Shown: positions 1 to 6,674 of the stretch, piece after piece
How positions within the stretch are numbered: the first letter of the stretch is position 1
How the letters are laid out: the number at the start of each line of letters is the position of its first letter
Source: Promethearchaeota archaeon
GTDB taxonomy: Archaea > Asgardarchaeota > Lokiarchaeia > Sigynarchaeales > SOKP01
Length of the DNA: 30,286 nucleotides
NCBI GenBank assembly: GCA_019057775.1
Contig: JAHLWT010000186.1
Span: forward strand, 1-30,286
Reading direction: 5' to 3'
Notes under the pieces: model-generated
The model's input: the letters and a program-made list of their open reading frames with translations, nothing else
What the model was told of the DNA's origin: nothing
Databases searched by the model: none
Position numbers and translations under genes: made by a program

Positions 1-252
1 TGGTTTTAATTTATCCATATCTGTAGTATCGCAAGAAATAATCTCTACAAATTGAGCTTCTTCTGATTTTAGCTTATTGCATTCATCTTGAGTTTCATTT
101 AATGCATCCATGCCTCTCGCGATAATACACACACTACCTCCAAATTGTATAAATAACTTTGCCGTAGCTTTCCCCATCCCTTTGGAGCCACCGGGAATTA
201 TCGCGAACTTTCCTTTAAAGGGTTGTTGAGCTATTAATTCTTCATTCACCAT
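1..252 (-). CDS. Short-chain dehydrogenase/reductase, N-terminal part (cut by window edge)
   Basis: The minus strand reads open from an ATG at 252 to base 1, 84 codons, without a stop. The translation begins MVNEELIAQQPFKGKFAI and carries the SDR dinucleotide-binding glycine motif as GGSKGMGKATA around residues 21-31, followed by a beta-alpha-beta pattern (VCIIAR about residues 41-46) and a CDTTD stretch near residue 76 that matches the conserved acidic position after beta strand 3. Together these are the first half of a Rossmann fold. Arg at the end of the second strand suggests NADP preference; that is family knowledge, not proof. The motif and its spacing resemble 3-ketodihydrosphingosine reductase-like SDRs, but the catalytic Tyr-x3-Lys lies outside the window, so the substrate cannot be named. 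No Shine-Dalgarno sequence precedes the ATG. The next SDR lies upstream on the same strand, 271 bases away. Confidence 0.85.
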   Translation of the reverse strand, partial: MVNEELIAQQPFKGKFAIIPGGSKGMGKATAKLFIQFGGSVCIIARGMDALNETQDECNKLKSEEAQFVEIISCDTTDMDKLKP

Positions 253-523
253 TTTCAATCAATTATATTTGTATTTATTTCAATTTAAAACTTAATTTTT
301 GAGCTTTAAAGTTTCACCCAAGCATTGACAATCAAAATTGGTCAAAAAATTAACATTATCAGGATTATTACTATTCCTAAAGAATTTAGAATTTGTTTTG
401 AATATCGTATGCTAAATCTATCAAACCTAAGAACATCATTCCATTTCTAGCAAGAGCTGAAAAGAAAAAACCATATTTTTGTTCTAATAATTTTATTTCA
501 CACAACTCATTGATTTTCTTTTA

Positions 524-1336
524 TTAAACGTCAGATTTTAACTTATATGCTGGAACTCCTACTTCCCCTATACCCCCATCTACAGGAAAAGTATGACCAG
601 TTATAAAATTACTCTTTGAGGAAGCCAAGAAAACCATTAAATCAGTGACATCTTGAATAGTTCCAATCCTATTTAATGGAGTTTTTATATTCCCATCATT
701 CATACTTTGTAACATAATATCTTCTCTATTCCCATAAATCCCGGTAACATGATATCCTGGTGCTATGGCGTTAGATGTAATGTAAGGAGCAAGACTTTTT
801 GCTATAAGTTGGGTTAATGCTATTACACCTACTTTACTTATACTATAAACTGGAATGAATGGATTTACATTAACGCCTGCTGTTGATGTGGTATGAATAA
901 CTTTTCCTCTTAACGGCTTAAATTGTTGACGGTTCATCTTACGGCACACAAATTTATCAACCAACCATTGTCCTTTAAGATTAACGTTCATAGTAAAATC
1001 CCAAGCTTTTTCACCTACTTTGATTATATCAACACCATAAGCCGCTTCAGTGCCTGCGTTATTAAATAAGATATATACATTTTCAAGCTCAATAAATGCT
1101 TGTTCTGCCATTTTTTTAACTTGCTTAGCTTCAGATACATCACAAACTATTGGAACAACTTTCTTCTTTGTTTCTTTTTCAATATTTGTACAAGTTTCAT
1201 AAAGTAAATTCTCATTTATATCAACTAAAACCAGATCAGCTCCTCTTTCTGCAAAAGCGTATGCTACTCCTCTTCCAAAACCAGATGCTCCCCCGGTAAT
1301 CAGAGCACCTTTCCCCTCTAAAAACCTCTTTTTCAT
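524..1336 (-). CDS. Short-chain dehydrogenase/reductase (classical SDR, probably NAD-dependent)
   Basis: Complete classical SDR, a cytoplasmic NAD(P)-dependent oxidoreductase; the substrate is unknown. Two in-frame ATGs are available, at 1342 and 1336. The ribosome site GGTGG (about 1344-1348) touches the first but lies about seven bases from the second, so I place the start at 1336, giving 270 residues, normal for the family. Counting from the ATG at 1342, the glycine motif TGGASGFG is at residues 16-23, an acidic Asp41 ends the second strand (favouring NAD), NNAG is at 94-97, and the catalytic set is Asn121, Ser153, Tyr166 and Lys170 (YSISK). The AIAPG segment and the C-terminal FPVDGG are also typical of family members resembling 3-oxoacyl-ACP reductase. 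The gene is intact and shares strand and family with the partial SDR downstream, but the 271-base gap argues against tight coupling. Nothing links it to the surface proteins that follow. Confidence 0.93.
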   Translation of the reverse strand: MKKRFLEGKGALITGGASGFGRGVAYAFAERGADLVLVDINENLLYETCTNIEKETKKKVVPIVCDVSEAKQVKKMAEQAFIELENVYILFNNAGTEAAYGVDIIKVGEKAWDFTMNVNLKGQWLVDKFVCRKMNRQQFKPLRGKVIHTTSTAGVNVNPFIPVYSISKVGVIALTQLIAKSLAPYITSNAIAPGYHVTGIYGNREDIMLQSMNDGNIKTPLNRIGTIQDVTDLMVFLASSKSNFITGHTFPVDGGIGEVGVPAYKLKSDV

Positions 1337-1397
1337 TTTCATTCCACCGTATTAAAGTTATTTAAATTTTGTTAATGGGATTAGTTGGACTTTAATG

Positions 1398-1406
1398 TAT
1401 TTATAA
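1398..1406 (-). promoter_or_regulatory. Possible TATA box for the SDR gene
   Basis: On the minus strand this reads TTATAAATA, a fair match to the archaeal TATA element. It lies about 65 bases upstream of the chosen start at 1336, comparable to the spacing seen for other genes here. A second AT-rich candidate (plus-strand 1358-1366) is closer to the start. In so AT-rich a region chance matches are common. Confidence 0.3.
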
Positions 1407-1561
1407 TTTTAATAATATTTTTTTTAATGATTACAGTGATAGAATTAAAAAGTCTCATTATAACGAACTTGAAGAGATTAGGGTATCCATCAAGAGATTA
1501 ACATCTTTAAGAGGAAATTATAAAATTATAGAATTTTTAGATTGTAATTTTCACTATAGGA

Positions 1562-1574
1562 TTTAAATAATATA
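1562..1574 (+). promoter_or_regulatory. Putative archaeal promoter (TATA box) of the beta-helix/TIR gene
   Basis: TTTAAATAATATA lies about 65 bases upstream of the ATG at 1631, matching the archaeal TATA-box consensus and the spacing found upstream of other genes in this window. The gap 1337-1630 separates divergent genes and therefore must hold both promoters; I see no other structure in it. Confidence 0.4.
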
Positions 1575-1630
1575 AAATCATAATTACAAATTAGTCCATT
1601 GAAAATTCAAATATAAAGAGTAATCCTAAA

Positions 1631-2341
1631 ATGAAATCTAAAAATAGAACAAAATGCTTTATCGGATTATTGTTATTTTTCATCAGTCTAATTGTCAATA
1701 ACAATATAGTTAATAATGATTTAGAGAATATCAAAAAACCATTATTAAAAAACAATAGTTCTTGGGATCTTACGGGGACTCCAATTTCAATTGATGGAAA
1801 TGCAGAATGGGTAACAACTGCTGCAACAGAACCATGGTGTAATGGCTCCGGAACATGGAGTGATCCCTATATTATTGAGAATGTCACTATAGATGGACAG
1901 GATTCGGGGAATTGTATTGAGATAAGTAATTCCAATGTGTACTTTATATTACGAAATAATACATTATATAACTCGGGTTCAGGATCGAACGATGCTGGTA
2001 TTTTTCTTTATAGAACCGATAATGGCCAGCTAATAAATAACACTATTACTTTAAATGGGTATTATGGAATATATCTGGATGATAGTAATAACAATTCAAT
2101 TATTGGAAATTCTGTAACTGCAAATGTTGAAGTAGGCATAGGATTATATAATAGTGATTATAACTCAGTTTGGTTTAACATCATCAATAATAATGATAGG
2201 GGAATAAAATTAGAGATTTCTGATTATAACCATATTTTTGAAAATAACTTGAGTAATAATAATGGGTTTGGTTTCCTGAGCAGCGGTTTAATAATATTAC
2301 AGGAAATACCGCAAATAGTAATGGAGTTATATTTTTTTTAA
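1631..2341 (+). CDS. N-terminal fragment: signal peptide and NosD-like parallel beta-helix
   Basis: As read, 236 residues starting at the ATG at 1631. Residues about 9-24 are a hydrophobic export signal (CFIGLLLFFISLIV) after a basic start. Residues about 40-110 form a cap module with W..A...W and GSGTWSDPYIIE, then beta-helix rungs with the asparagine-ladder pattern of NosD-type/right-handed parallel beta-helix proteins (repeated GIYLDDSNNNSIIGN-like units about 22-23 residues long). The fold makes extracellular solenoids used for binding surfaces or polysaccharides; the ligand is unknown. After the GFGFLSSG segment near base 2286 the frame goes off-register: the last ~20 residues (through QEIPQIVMELYFF) lose the pattern and end at 2341, while the pattern resumes at once in another frame. 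So this is the front piece of the long gene rather than a complete small protein. Confidence 0.8.
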   Translation: MKSKNRTKCFIGLLLFFISLIVNNNIVNNDLENIKKPLLKNNSSWDLTGTPISIDGNAEWVTTAATEPWCNGSGTWSDPYIIENVTIDGQDSGNCIEISNSNVYFILRNNTLYNSGSGSNDAGIFLYRTDNGQLINNTITLNGYYGIYLDDSNNNSIIGNSVTANVEVGIGLYNSDYNSVWFNIINNNDRGIKLEISDYNHIFENNLSNNNGFGFLSSGLIILQEIPQIVMELYFF

Positions 2342-5300
2342 GTGTTGGTAACAATAATACGATATCAAAAAATTTTTTAAAAGTCTCATCGAGTGGGAGG
2401 GGGATTGACCTCGGTGCTGGGTTTTATAATAAAATTACTGAAAATAAAATAAATGGCACCTTAAAGGGGTCAAATAGCATTGGTATTGCGTTATATTCAG
2501 GTGGAAGCACCCTAATTTTAAAGAACCAAATAAGTTTTTTTGATATTGGCATTAGGATAGACAGTGGGAATACTTTAATAACACAAAATCATATATTAAA
2601 TAATTCTAAGGGTATCTCCCTTGAAGGTGGTTTTATAAACGTCTTGTATAAAAACTATTTTCTTGGAAATACAATCCATGCAATTGATAATCCTATTCCT
2701 TCTGGATGGGTTAATAATTGGAATAACACTATTGTAGGTAATTATTGGGATAACCATTCAACTGGAGATTCAGATGGAGATGGCATAGACGATACTCCAT
2801 ATGATATCCCCGGTACTGCTGGAAGTAAAGATTTTCGTCCAATTTTTGGCAATCCTCTAATACCATCTAATACGGTCCATATTGATGGGACCGGAGTTAG
2901 TGCTCCTAATTGGGATTGGGCTGTTACAAGAGCATGGATTAAAGGGTCAGGAACTTCTGAAGATCCATATATAATTGAAGATTTAACCTTTAATGCTGGA
3001 GAAGCGGCACAAGCTATTTTAATCGGAAACTCAAGCGCATTTTTCATAATAGAAAATTGTACCATATTGAACTTTACAGATACGGGTATTAAATTAGACA
3101 AGTCAAATAACGGTCAGCTGATAAATAACACTTGTACTTCAAATGTGCAATTTGGAATATATTTGGACTCCAGCAATAGTAACATAATTTCTAATAACAC
3201 TATTAATGATTTTTCTTTTGGAATTCGTCTAGAAAATAGTAGTTACAACTCTATTATTGAAAATTCTGCAAATGGAAATAGTCAAGTAGGAATCTATTTA
3301 TATAGTGATAGTGATTTTAACAATATTTCAAGTAATATAATTACTAATAATAGACAGGGAATAGAAATTTATGGATCATATTACAATGATATTTTGAAAA
3401 ATGAAGTAGATGGTAGCTTAATTCATGGAATTTTATTAGAAAATGGAGGGTATAACTCCATTTATGAAAATACAGTAATTTATAATGGTGATCAAGGAAT
3501 TCGCATATGGTCTTCAACTTTTGAAACTATCTATAATAATACAATTAATAATAACAATTACGGTATTCGTATTATCAATGGTGAAGATTGTAATATTTTA
3601 GCGAATGAAATTGATCAAAATAATTATGGATTATTTTTGGATCAACAATTCGCTGGACTAGATAACAACCTAATTTCAGAAAATCTATTCTCAAATTGTA
3701 ATTTTGAGGGTCTAAAAATTACTACTAGCCCAAATCTTATTTTTCTTAATAATTTTACAGGAAATCCTTCAATTGCACATGCAATTGACGATGATCAAAA
3801 TAATACATGGGATAATGGAACTATAGGCAATTATTGGGATGATTATGGAGGTTTTGATGCTGATGATAATGGTATTGGCGATACACCATATGATATAACG
3901 GGGTCAGCAAAAAGTAAAGATAATTACCCTATCTGGCGGGATGGCGATGATCTAGCCCCGAACGTATCAATTTATTATCCAATTGAAAATCAAATATTTG
4001 GATACATTGCACCTGCTTATAATATTACAATTTTTGATTTCTATGAACTTAATACCACATGGTATACAATAGATGAAGGTCTCACAAATTATAGTTTTTC
4101 TGGATTTACAGGTTTTATTAATCAAACCGCTTGGGGTAAAAAAGGAAATGAAACGGTAACTATTAAATTTTATGCAAACGATACATCAGGGCATACAGGT
4201 GTTGCATATGTTATTATTAGGAAAGATATCGTTGATCCTGTGATTTTAATAACCACTCCTATTCCCAGTCAATTTACTGGAGGAAATGCGCCAACTTATT
4301 CCCTCTCAATTACAGAACCTAACCCATACCAGGTATGGTATTCTCTTGATGGGGGGATAACAAATTCTACACCTAGCGGGGCAACAAGCGGTACAATCGA
4401 TCAAACTATGTGGGATGCGACACCGAATGGCACCGTGACTATTATTTTTTATGCGGATGATACTGCTGGCAATGTGGGAACCAATTTTGTAACAATTTGG
4501 AAAGATATCGTTGATCCTGTGATTTTAATAACCACTCCTATTCCCAGTCAATTTACTGGAGGAAATGCGCCAACTTATTCCCTCTCAATTACAGAACCTA
4601 ACCCATACCAGGTATGGTATTCTCTTGATGGGGGGATAACAAATTCTACACCTAGCGGGGCAACAAGCGGTACAATCGATCAAACTATGTGGGATGCGAC
4701 ACCGAATGGCACCGTGACTATTATTTTTTATGCGGATGATACTGCTGGCAATGTGGGAACCAATTTTGTAACAATTTGGAAAGATATTATTGCGCCAAAT
4801 ATCTTAATTAATTCACCGAGTGATAATGAAATCTTTGGTATTACCGCACCAAGTTTTAATATTTCCATAAATGAGCCTAACCTCGATTCGGTGTGGTATA
4901 CTCTTGATAATGGGATCACGAATATAACGATTAGTGAATTTACAGGAATGATTGATCAAGGAGAATGGAATAAGAAAGGAAAAAGTATTGTTATTATTAC
5001 GTTTTACGCAAATGATACATCAGGAATTATTACCCTTCAATCAGTTTCTATTGAAAAGTATTATGAATATTGGCCATTAAATTCGTTGATAATTGATGAT
5101 AGTGGTGGCGGAGATTACACATGGGAACAAGCAATTACTCTGGGATGGTGTCGGGGCTCTGGTACATCAATTGATCCATATCTTATTGAATTCATCAAAA
5201 TTAATGGTCAAAATTCAGGTAGCTGCCTAACAATTAGATTTTCACAAGTTTATTTTTCCCTGGTAAATTGTACGTTTTATAACTCAGGCAACATCAATGA

Positions 5301-5655
5301 TAATGACGCAGGCATTAAATTAATAAATATTACAAACGGAAGATTACACCTTGTTAATAGTTCATTTAACAATGGTCATGGAATTCTCTTAGAATTCTGT
5401 GAATATATAAATATAACAAACAGTACAATTAACAATAATACCTTGAACGGGATTTTATTGATCGATTGCAGCTATGTAAATATCTTAGATAATACTAATA
5501 CAATTAATAGTAATTCTGACTCTGGTATATATCTATTAAGAAGTCATAACAATGAAATCTCGGATAATACAATAAGATATAATAGTGTTGGGATAAATCT
5601 TGATGAGTCCAACTTAAATTTAATAGAGAGAAATAATTATTGGGTAATGAAATAG
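2287..5655 (+). CDS. Central fragment: beta-helix modules and four Ig-like repeats (extracellular part of TIR receptor)
   Basis: This frame is open from 2263 to 5655. The first start-like codon is a TTG at 2644, inside a beta-helix rung; the 120 codons before it already have clear rungs (FNNITGNTANSNG and following), so 2644 is not a real start and the frame continues the preceding fragment. Content: rest of beta-helix 1, ending in a Gly-Asn-Tyr-Trp-Asp plus DSDGDGIDDTPYDI motif typical of NosD C-termini (about 2740-2860); a new cap and beta-helix 2 (about 2880-3940), ending in a second GNYWDDYGG/DTPYDI motif; four Ig-like repeats of about 93 residues (about 3946-5055) with WYSLDGG, GTIDQ and FYADDTAGN landmarks; and a third cap and beta-helix (about 5080 on). 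Repeats 2 and 3 are identical at nucleotide level. It breaks at NNYWVMK, where the rung continues in the next frame. Confidence 0.8.
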   Translation, partial: FNNITGNTANSNGVIFFLSVGNNNTISKNFLKVSSSGRGIDLGAGFYNKITENKINGTLKGSNSIGIALYSGGSTLILKNQISFFDIGIRIDSGNTLITQNHILNNSKGISLEGGFINVLYKNYFLGNTIHAIDNPIPSGWVNNWNNTIVGNYWDNHSTGDSDGDGIDDTPYDIPGTAGSKDFRPIFGNPLIPSNTVHIDGTGVSAPNWDWAVTRAWIKGSGTSEDPYIIEDLTFNAGEAAQAILIGNSSAFFIIENCTILNFTDTGIKLDKSNNGQLINNTCTSNVQFGIYLDSSNSNIISNNTINDFSFGIRLENSSYNSIIENSANGNSQVGIYLYSDSDFNNISSNIITNNRQGIEIYGSYYNDILKNEVDGSLIHGILLENGGYNSIYENTVIYNGDQGIRIWSSTFETIYNNTINNNNYGIRIINGEDCNILANEIDQNNYGLFLDQQFAGLDNNLISENLFSNCNFEGLKITTSPNLIFLNNFTGNPSIAHAIDDDQNNTWDNGTIGNYWDDYGGFDADDNGIGDTPYDITGSAKSKDNYPIWRDGDDLAPNVSIYYPIENQIFGYIAPAYNITIFDFYELNTTWYTIDEGLTNYSFSGFTGFINQTAWGKKGNETVTIKFYANDTSGHTGVAYVIIRKDIVDPVILITTPIPSQFTGGNAPTYSLSITEPNPYQVWYSLDGGITNSTPSGATSGTIDQTMWDATPNGTVTIIFYADDTAGNVGTNFVTIWKDIVDPVILITTPIPSQFTGGNAPTYSLSITEPNPYQVWYSLDGGITNSTPSGATSGTIDQTMWDATPNGTVTIIFYADDTAGNVGTNFVTIWKDIIAPNILINSPSDNEIFGITAPSFNISINEPNLDSVWYTLDNGITNITISEFTGMIDQGEWNKKGKSIVIITFYANDTSGIITLQSVSIEKYYEYWPLNSLIIDDSGGGDYTWEQAITLGWCRGSGTSIDPYLIEFIKINGQNSGSCLTIRFSQVYFSLVNCTFYNSGNINDNDAGIKLINITNGRLHLVNSSFNNGHGILLEFCEYINITNSTINNNTLNGILLIDCSYVNILDNTNTINSNSDSGIYLLRSHNNEISDNTIRYNSVGINLDESNLNLIERNNYWVMK
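4222..4779 (+). repeat. Exact 279-bp tandem duplication (two copies) encoding one Ig-like repeat
   Basis: Bases 4222-4500 and 4501-4779 read as identical copies from AAAGATATCGTTGATCC to ACAATTTGG. The period is 279 bases, exactly 93 codons, so the frame is kept and the unit equals one Ig-like domain. The flanking repeats (about 3946-4221 and 4780-5055) are the same domain but clearly diverged. This looks like a recent in-frame domain duplication; an assembly duplication is possible. Confidence 0.95.
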
Positions 5656-6572
5656 CTTACTTAGATAATGGTGATGATAATACTATAGATGGTAATATTC
5701 TTCCTGGAGGAACAGGATTTCAGTTTCCTTTTGAAACCTTGTTAATTATTCTAATTGTTGGTATCGTCGCTATTGGAATTACTGGTTCTGTCATAATAAG
5801 AAAAAGAATAATGTCTTCAAGAGAAGCCGTTGGAAAAAGAGAAATAAGTGAACAGAAAAAAGAAAAAGTTCGCAAAAAACTTGAAAAAAAATTGAATTTT
5901 GTAGATTTTCTAATAGAAGAGAATAAGTTCAAATTAGCTTATAAAAATCTAGGAAAAATTAAAGATACCTCAGATCAATATGATTTCTTTGATATTTTTA
6001 ACAAAGCCAATGAAAAAGCCCAATATTGCATGGATGTAGAAAAAGGAATTATTACTAAAAAAGTAGTAAAAGAAGAAGGTATTACATCTACAACAAAAAG
6101 AAAAGTAACTGAGAGAGCAAAAGTTATCCCATTAGTAAAGAAGGAAGCAGAAAAGGGAAAAATTAAGGAATATAGAGTGTTTTTAAGTTATTCAACAAAA
6201 GATTCAAAATATTTTCAAATTCCGAGAATTGTCAAAGCCTTAGAACAATTCCCTGAAATTGAAAAAGTTTTATATTGGGAGGCAGACGCTGCGCGAAATA
6301 TTGTAGATTATATGGAGGAAACTCTTAAAGAAAGCGATTTATTTGTCTTATTTTGTTCAGAAAATTCAGTTAAATCATCAGCTGTAAAAGATGAGTGGCA
6401 AGCAGCATTCCAAATGAGGAAAAAAGGTTTTATAAAATTAATCCCCGTGTATGAAAAAGAAGAACATGTCCCTGTATTATTAATGCCATTACTGAATGTG
6501 TTATTTACTAAAGATGATTTTGGAGGATTCATTAAAAAACTCTACGAAGAGATACTTAGGGAAGGTTTTTAA
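5640..6572 (+). CDS. C-terminal fragment: transmembrane helix, helical linker and cytoplasmic TIR domain
   Basis: Read alone this is 310 residues from a TTG at 5640, but the TTG lies in a beta-helix rung (GNEIAYLDNGDDNTIDGN) that continues the preceding frame, so it is the end of the long gene. Residues 31-53 are a membrane helix (FPFETLLIILIVGIVAIG and on) followed by VIIRKR, a stop-transfer charge cluster. Residues about 70-135 are Lys/Glu-rich and helical, with a hairpin ending in AQYCMD. Residues 177-305 are a TIR domain: YRVFLSYSTKD (strand A and box 1), LEQFPEIEKVLYWEAD, NIVDYMEETLKESDLFVLFCS, then NSVKSSAVKDEWQAA. Glu252 in DEW sits where TIR NADases keep their catalytic glutamate. TIR domains either cleave NAD or act by homotypic interaction; which applies here is not decidable. 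It is strikingly like the C-terminus of the protein at 27731-29494. Confidence 0.87.
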   Translation: MGNEIAYLDNGDDNTIDGNILPGGTGFQFPFETLLIILIVGIVAIGITGSVIIRKRIMSSREAVGKREISEQKKEKVRKKLEKKLNFVDFLIEENKFKLAYKNLGKIKDTSDQYDFFDIFNKANEKAQYCMDVEKGIITKKVVKEEGITSTTKRKVTERAKVIPLVKKEAEKGKIKEYRVFLSYSTKDSKYFQIPRIVKALEQFPEIEKVLYWEADAARNIVDYMEETLKESDLFVLFCSENSVKSSAVKDEWQAAFQMRKKGFIKLIPVYEKEEHVPVLLMPLLNVLFTKDDFGGFIKKLYEEILREGF

Positions 6573-6581
6573 TCAACTCTC

Positions 6582-6597
6582 TTTAAAAAATATATAG
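6582..6597 (+). promoter_or_regulatory. Putative TATA box for the coiled-coil gene
   Basis: TTTAAAAAATATATAG lies just after the stop of the TIR fragment (6572) and about 80-90 bases before the ATG at 6675. It resembles an archaeal TATA element and suggests this gene has its own promoter rather than only read-through from the receptor gene. Confidence 0.35.
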
Positions 6598-6664
6598 CTA
6601 TAAAATCTTAATACTAAAAATTTATTTATTTAACTCTTTTTTAAACTAATAATAAAAAAATTTT

Positions 6665-6669
6665 GGTGA
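6665..6669 (+). promoter_or_regulatory. Ribosome binding site (GGTGA) that decides the start at 6675
   Basis: GGTGA sits five bases before the ATG at 6675. It covers the GTG at 6666 and overlaps the TTG at 6663, so those codons cannot be started from this site. The same GGTGA element precedes the starts at 21243 and 29644. Confidence 0.6.
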
Positions 6670-6674
6670 ATCAA

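Larger units (their letters stand above)
1631..6572 (+). other. Reconstructed single gene: secreted beta-helix/Ig-like receptor with transmembrane helix and cytoplasmic TIR domain, interrupted by two frameshifts
   Basis: Three adjacent plus-strand frames join into one protein if one base is restored near 2287 and one near 5637; both breaks go in the same direction. The sum is about 1,647 codons. Visible order: signal/anchor segment; a beta-helix opened by a GSGTWSDPYIIE cap; a second beta-helix opened by GSGTSEDPYIIE; four ~93-residue Ig-like repeats; a third beta-helix opened by GSGTSIDPYLIE; a membrane helix followed by Arg/Lys (stop-transfer); a Lys/Glu-rich helical stretch; a C-terminal TIR domain. 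Composition switches from Asn/Ser/Thr-rich with many N-x-S/T sites outside to Lys/Glu-rich inside exactly at the membrane helix, which supports the topology. The parts occur in one order with no missing segment at either join. Whether the breaks are sequencing errors or real mutations cannot be told from one sequence. Confidence 0.75.

Noticed and set aside
2644..2646. TTG as the start of an independent gene
   Set aside because: It lies inside a beta-helix rung; the frame is open and repeat-like for about 120 codons upstream.
2742..3101. Minus-strand open frame of 119 codons
   Set aside because: Antisense to clear beta-helix coding sequence; no motif or start signal.
4222..4779. Mobile element or CRISPR-like array
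   Set aside because: Only two copies, exactly 93 codons each, in frame within a domain, with no spacers, inverted ends or transposase.
2285..5645. Programmed -1 frameshifting at the two breaks of the receptor gene
   Set aside because: Neither site has an X-XXY-YYZ slippery heptamer in the zero frame and no strong downstream hairpin is evident; an indel is the simpler reading.
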